Below are positions 5,805 through 8,146 of a stretch of DNA of 8,146 bases, one piece after another. The DNA comes from an uncultured Clostridia bacterium. GTDB taxonomy: Bacteria > Bacillota > Clostridia > Monoglobales > Monoglobaceae. The notes beneath the pieces were generated by a model. That model was not told where the DNA came from. It ran no database searches and saw only the letters and a program-made list of their open reading frames with translations. Every line of letters begins with the position of its first letter. Positions within the stretch are counted from its first letter, which is position 1. Location: the NCBI GenBank assembly GCA_934463175.1, contig CAKSIW010000095.1, positions 1-8,146 of the forward strand, given 5' to 3'. A program made the translations under genes and the position numbers.

Positions 5805-6668
5805 ATGAAGATTTCAACAGGTGAAAAGGTTTTCCATTTGTTCAATGCGTTGTTCATGACATGTATAGTCATTGTAACGCTGTATCCGCTTTGGTATGTC
5901 ATTGTTGCATCGTTCAGCAACAATGCGGAGGTCATGAAGGCAGGAGGCGTTATGTTCACCATAAAGGGCTTCACCCTTGCGGCATATGCTCAGGTTGTCA
6001 GATTTAAAGCGGTCTGGACGGGATACGGGAATACACTGTTCATTGTCATTGTCGGAACAACACTCAACATAATCATGACAGCAATTGGAGGATATTTTCT
6101 CTCGCGCAAAAACGTTGCACTTCAGAAATATGTGGCGGTTGGCGTTGTTGTAACGATGTATTTTTCGGGCGGAATGATACCGACATACCTGATTGTCAAG
6201 GATTTGGGACTTTATAACAGCACATTGGCACTGATATTGCCGACGGCGATCAGCACGTATAATATGATAATTATGCGTTCCGCCTTTGCGGCAGTGCCCG
6301 TGAGCCTTGAAGAATCGGCAAAAATTGACGGCGCAAGGCACATAACCATAATGTTTAAAATTATGCTTCCGCTGATAAAACCGACGCTTGCGGTTCTGAT
6401 TCTGTATTACGGCATTGCACATTGGAACAGCTGGTTTAATGCAATGATATATTTAAAGGAAAGAAGCAAATTTCCTTTGCAGCTGATACTGCGAGAGATA
6501 ATTCTGGAAAATCAGACGAACGAAAACATGACGACAGACGGAGAACAGATTGGTGAGACAATACAGTATGCAACGATTGTTATTGCAACGCTGCCAATAT
6601 TGTGTTTATATCCGTTCATGCAGAAATATTTTGAAAAGGGTGTTATGATTGGTTCGGTGAAGGAGTAG
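5805..6668 (+). CDS. Sugar ABC transporter permease, LplC/YtcP-like (CUT1 type)
   Basis: The protein is 287 residues, usual for the family. AGGGGGG (5791-5797) overlaps the stop codon of permease 1 and lies 7 bases before ATG 5805, which fixes the start and suggests translational coupling. TM helix 1 is at about 12-36 (with TLYPLWYVIVASFS), and further helices lie at about 76-98, 108-130, 138-160, 190-208 and 254-272. The FSGGMIPTYL segment (120-129) is characteristic of LplC/YtcP permeases. The EAA loop is at 170-189 (ESAKIDGARHITIMFKIMLP), with Glu-Ser-Ala in place of Glu-Ala-Ala, a common variant. The C-terminus KYFEKGVMIGSVKE is the typical family ending. It is the second half of the channel formed with the preceding permease, and is co-transcribed with the genes on either side. 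Confidence 0.94.
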   Translation: MKISTGEKVFHLFNALFMTCIVIVTLYPLWYVIVASFSNNAEVMKAGGVMFTIKGFTLAAYAQVVRFKAVWTGYGNTLFIVIVGTTLNIIMTAIGGYFLSRKNVALQKYVAVGVVVTMYFSGGMIPTYLIVKDLGLYNSTLALILPTAISTYNMIIMRSAFAAVPVSLEESAKIDGARHITIMFKIMLPLIKPTLAVLILYYGIAHWNSWFNAMIYLKERSKFPLQLILREIILENQTNENMTTDGEQIGETIQYATIVIATLPILCLYPFMQKYFEKGVMIGSVKE

Positions 6669-6691
6669 CTCTGAAAAGAAAGGAGAACGCT

Positions 6692-8146
6692 ATGAAAGTG
6701 AAAAAATTTGCATTTTCTCTTCTCGCTGCGGTGATGTGTGTTCAGTCTCTGAACATATCTGCATTTGCGGGGAATGAGAAAAAACGTGAGATTTTGTTTT
6801 CAGACAGCTTTGACGGGTACGTAACAAATGATGTTCCCGAAAAGGGTATATATTCCGCAGACAATGTCCGTGTTGTAGACAGGGTAGCGAAAAAAGATAA
6901 GGCGGTCAGCTTCAAGGTCGGCGGTTCGACATCAGTTAAATATACGTTTGACGAAAAGGTGCAGCAGGCTGTTGTGTCGTTTGATTTGAAGCTCAGCGGC
7001 GCAGCCGACGTCAGCATATCTATCGTTGATGATGCGGATAAACAGTATAAGCTTCTGACTCAAAAGCAGAATGGCAGCCTTGTGACATCAACAGGCTGTC
7101 CAGTGGGAAACATCGGAGGTCAGATTTGGCAAAATGTTGCGATTGCATATAACGGAATTGATAAATCGTTTGATGCCTATATAAACGGCAAGAACACAGC
7201 GCGAAGGTGGACAGTGTCGTCAGGTCCCGGAAAAATTACGGGATTTAAGCTGGAATTTTCAAGCGACAATGAGCCGATATGCGAAATTGACAATGTTCTG
7301 GCGTATAAGGGCAATGAAATAATAAAGTCAGTTTCCTTCAAAGCAGGGAAATATGGCGGAGGATATAATTTCGAGGAGATTGATTATGTTCCCGACGATG
7401 ACGATTATGATGAAAGCAGCGAAAAGGTTGCCTTCAGCAGAACGTTTGAAGAAGAAGGCGTTGATGACCTTGAGGGCTTTGCACCTCAGGATAGAGGCGG
7501 AAAGTCTGAAATATACGTTGACACCGATGTTGCCACAGGAAACCGCTATCTAAAGCATCACATAAACGGAAAAACAACGGATTGTTATTCTGTTTTCTCC
7601 ATAAAAACCACAAATTCATTTGAGGTTGTTCAGTTTGATGCCAAATACGGCAAAAATCCCATGGACGGATTTCAGGCAAGGACTGTGAATGAAAAGGGAA
7701 CGTTTATTGGCTTTTTGATGACGGCAAAAAACGGTGCCATTTACACATATAAAGACGGCGTTGCAACCGATACGCTCGGCAAGATGACGGACAATTGGCA
7801 GAATTTTGCGTTTGTAATAGATAAAAACAGTAAAAAATTCGATATGTATATTAATGGCGAATGTGTTTTTGAAAATGCAGGACCGTTTGGGGACGGAACC
7901 TTCGGAGAGTTGAGCGCAATAGCTTTTCACACGTGGAGCTCGGGAAAAGATGACGATATATTCTTTGACAATGTTCGCGCATACGACGGAAAAGCCATAA
8001 GGGAGATTAAGGAAGACGAAAAGGTGCAAAGAACCTCAATATTAATATCAAATGAATATGCTCAAAAGTTTCTCAAAAACTCGGTCAGCGTACATGAAGC
8101 GTCGGATTATATATTCTATGACGGAGAACGTCATGTTAAGACACTT
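6692..8146 (+). CDS. Secreted protein with two tandem LamG/concanavalin-like modules (3' truncated)
   Basis: The frame is open from ATG 6692 to the window end, 485 residues with no stop. AAGGAG (6680-6685) lies 6 bases before the start. The gene begins 23 bases after permease 2 and belongs to the same operon. Residues 1-26 form a Sec signal peptide (MKVKKFAFSLL through SAFA, cleavage likely before Gly27); there is no lipobox. Two related beta-rich modules follow, about 34-222 and 246-440. Each contains Trp-Gln-Asn, then Phe-Asp-x-Tyr-Ile-Asn-Gly (W146-K167 and W369-E390) and a late Asp-Asn-Val-x-Ala-Tyr strand (200-205 and 426-431), a repeat of about 225 residues. A very acidic linker (VPDDDDYDESS, 233-243) joins them. 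The last 45 residues start a third region of unknown fold. The modules resemble the LamG/concanavalin-like lectin fold and probably bind polysaccharide. Any catalytic domain lies past the window edge. Fold and function are inferred from strand patterns and context. Confidence 0.8.
   Translation, partial: MKVKKFAFSLLAAVMCVQSLNISAFAGNEKKREILFSDSFDGYVTNDVPEKGIYSADNVRVVDRVAKKDKAVSFKVGGSTSVKYTFDEKVQQAVVSFDLKLSGAADVSISIVDDADKQYKLLTQKQNGSLVTSTGCPVGNIGGQIWQNVAIAYNGIDKSFDAYINGKNTARRWTVSSGPGKITGFKLEFSSDNEPICEIDNVLAYKGNEIIKSVSFKAGKYGGGYNFEEIDYVPDDDDYDESSEKVAFSRTFEEEGVDDLEGFAPQDRGGKSEIYVDTDVATGNRYLKHHINGKTTDCYSVFSIKTTNSFEVVQFDAKYGKNPMDGFQARTVNEKGTFIGFLMTAKNGAIYTYKDGVATDTLGKMTDNWQNFAFVIDKNSKKFDMYINGECVFENAGPFGDGTFGELSAIAFHTWSSGKDDDIFFDNVRAYDGKAIREIKEDEKVQRTSILISNEYAQKFLKNSVSVHEASDYIFYDGERHVKTL

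Noticed and set aside
5814..6422. 202-codon minus-strand open frame opposite permease 2
   Set aside because: It is very rich in Cys, His, Arg and Asn, has no ribosome site, and lies wholly antisense to a clear permease gene; it is a shadow of that gene's codon use.
7616..8029. 137-codon minus-strand open frame opposite the secreted protein
   Set aside because: No ribosome site or recognisable domain; the plus-strand frame has a signal peptide and an internal repeat that are much stronger evidence.

Overview
The window looks like a chromosomal stretch from a moderately AT-rich Firmicute, most likely a gut-type Clostridia. This is inferred from strong AGGAGG-like ribosome sites, consensus TTGACN-N17-TATAAT promoters, a membrane-anchored AraC/YesN-type regulator and an LplABC-type sugar transporter without its own ATPase. 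I cannot name the species.

Layout. Bases 1-75 hold the last 24 codons of an unidentified gene, followed by a possible terminator hairpin (about 128-180). Bases 160-624 hold two small, poorly supported reading frames; the second (363-624) has a strong ribosome site but changes frame midway, so it looks like a broken gene. A perfect-stem terminator (654-702) then closes the minus-strand gene at 714-2921. That gene encodes a 735-residue, two-TM, AraC-type transcription regulator. A 330-base divergent control region (2922-3251) carries one consensus promoter for each direction, several repeat motifs and a structured leader. Downstream on the plus strand is a tight operon: lipoprotein solute-binding protein (3252-4799), permease 1 (4817-5791), permease 2 (5805-6668) and a secreted two-module LamG/concanavalin-like protein (6692 to beyond the window end).

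How it works together. The regulator probably senses an extracellular saccharide, directly or through the binding protein, through its external domain, and switches on the divergent operon. The lipoprotein captures an oligosaccharide, the two permeases import it using an ATPase encoded elsewhere, and the secreted protein probably binds or processes the parent polysaccharide at the cell surface. The substrate cannot be read from the sequence.

The core is a well-known type of locus (compare ytdP/ytcQ/ytcP/yteP in Bacillus subtilis). The less ordinary parts are the secreted fourth gene, the repeat-rich control region and leader, the ambiguous start of permease 1, and the broken small gene near the left edge. 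I found no CRISPR array, tRNA, rRNA, insertion sequence or defence system.
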